The notes beneath the pieces were generated by a model. The model did no database searches. It was not told the DNA's origin and worked only from the letters and a program-made list of their open reading frames with translations. Shown here piece by piece: positions 59,342-59,652 of a DNA stretch of 59,652 nt. Location: positions 1-59,652 of the forward strand of contig JAPPOG010000084.1 in assembly GCA_028818225.1 (NCBI GenBank), read 5' to 3'. The stretch's first letter is position 1. Every line of letters starts with the position of its first letter. A program made the position numbers and the translations under genes. This DNA comes from Gammaproteobacteria bacterium (lineage in GTDB: Bacteria > Pseudomonadota > Gammaproteobacteria > Pseudomonadales > Pseudohongiellaceae).

Positions 59342-59652
59342 CAATGTATTCCTAAAAATGGAAGTGCTACAGCAAATTTGTTGCCAGTATTATAGAGGAT
59401 GGTTTTTACAAAAAGGTAGCGCCACAAAAGATCACTCTGCAGCAAAAATTGTGGCACAAAAATGATGACAATTTTTATGGCATCGAGATTAAGAATCTGG
59501 TAGTTTACACGGCTTTCTGAAAATCGTGTGGATCTAAGCACCGAACTTTTAACATAAATTTCGGTTTTTATTGAATATTTTACTTAGATGCTAGGATCAC
59601 ATAAATTTGAAAGCAATGGCCTGCGAAGCTTGCTTTTACTAAAGATTGCACT
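59342..59652. other. Terminal 311-base non-coding stretch
   Basis: No gene is seen. On the minus strand a -10 box TATAAT (59394-59389) lies 48 bases before the aminotransferase gene and could be its promoter, with no good -35. A 9-base inverted repeat AAAAATTGT (59444-59452) / ACAATTTTT (59468-59476) lies further upstream. The remainder is AT-rich and may hold regulatory DNA for a gene beyond the edge. Confidence 0.5.

Overview
The window is a chromosomal, mostly core-gene segment of a gammaproteobacterium. It carries 57 protein-coding genes that I can support, plus the RNase P RNA gene. Base composition is moderate and even throughout. I see no insertion sequence, phage, integrase, tRNA, rRNA or CRISPR array. 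Gene order from the mur/fts cluster to ptsO closely follows the block I know from Pseudomonas (mur-fts, rsmI, lpoA, yraN, diaA, dolP, sspBA, bc1 complex, rpsI-rplM, zapE, cysDN, degS/algW, hisDG, murA, ibaG, mla, kds, lpt, rpoN, ptsN, rapZ, ptsO). The species cannot be named from sequence alone; a marine, non-Pseudomonas lineage is my inference.

Layout. 1-13528 (minus strand): division and cell-wall cluster mraZ-rsmH-ftsL-ftsI-murE-murF-mraY-murD-ftsW-murG-murC-ddl, read from one clear promoter at about 13500. That promoter is overlaid by a strictly 10-bp-phased MraZ operator. 13710-14090: rnpB. 14151-18689: rsmI (minus) and lpoA-yraN-diaA-dolP (plus). 18693-23603 (minus): sspB, sspA, the bc1 complex (petA plus one gene fusing cytochrome b and c1), and rpsI/rplM. 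23761-28398: zapE (minus), then zapG-cysD-cysNC (plus, sulfate activation). 28471-34608: a Nif3-family gene, a DegS-type protease, hisD, hisG, murA, ibaG and an mlaC without its usual mla partners. 34835-42596 (plus): a YrbG-type exchanger, kdsD-kdsC-lptC-lptA-lptB (Kdo synthesis and LPS export), rpoN-ptsN-rapZ-ptsO (sigma-54 and nitrogen PTS). 42741-59652: a less conserved assortment: mgtE, darP, a DUF4212/sodium-solute symporter pair, an AGCS amino-acid symporter, an ApbC-type Fe-S carrier, a membrane pyrophosphatase, several uncharacterised exported or membrane proteins, a short DksA-like protein, a Cys/Met-metabolism PLP enzyme coupled to a small Rieske protein, sfsA and an aminotransferase.

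Functional theme: peptidoglycan and lipopolysaccharide precursors, envelope stress and lipid handling, and respiration. Departures from the expected pattern: the fused cytochrome b-c1 gene; a Rieske protein with an altered cluster-binding loop; loss of mlaB/mlaDEF and hpf from their usual places; a roughly 100-residue insertion in the AGCS transporter; a structured leader before the PLP enzyme; and a 55-residue basic protein gene behind a coiled-coil lipoprotein. I found no clearly novel multi-gene system. The best candidates for new biology are the uncharacterised genes at 49976-50533 and 52882-55317, and the enzyme/Rieske pair at 55711-57422.
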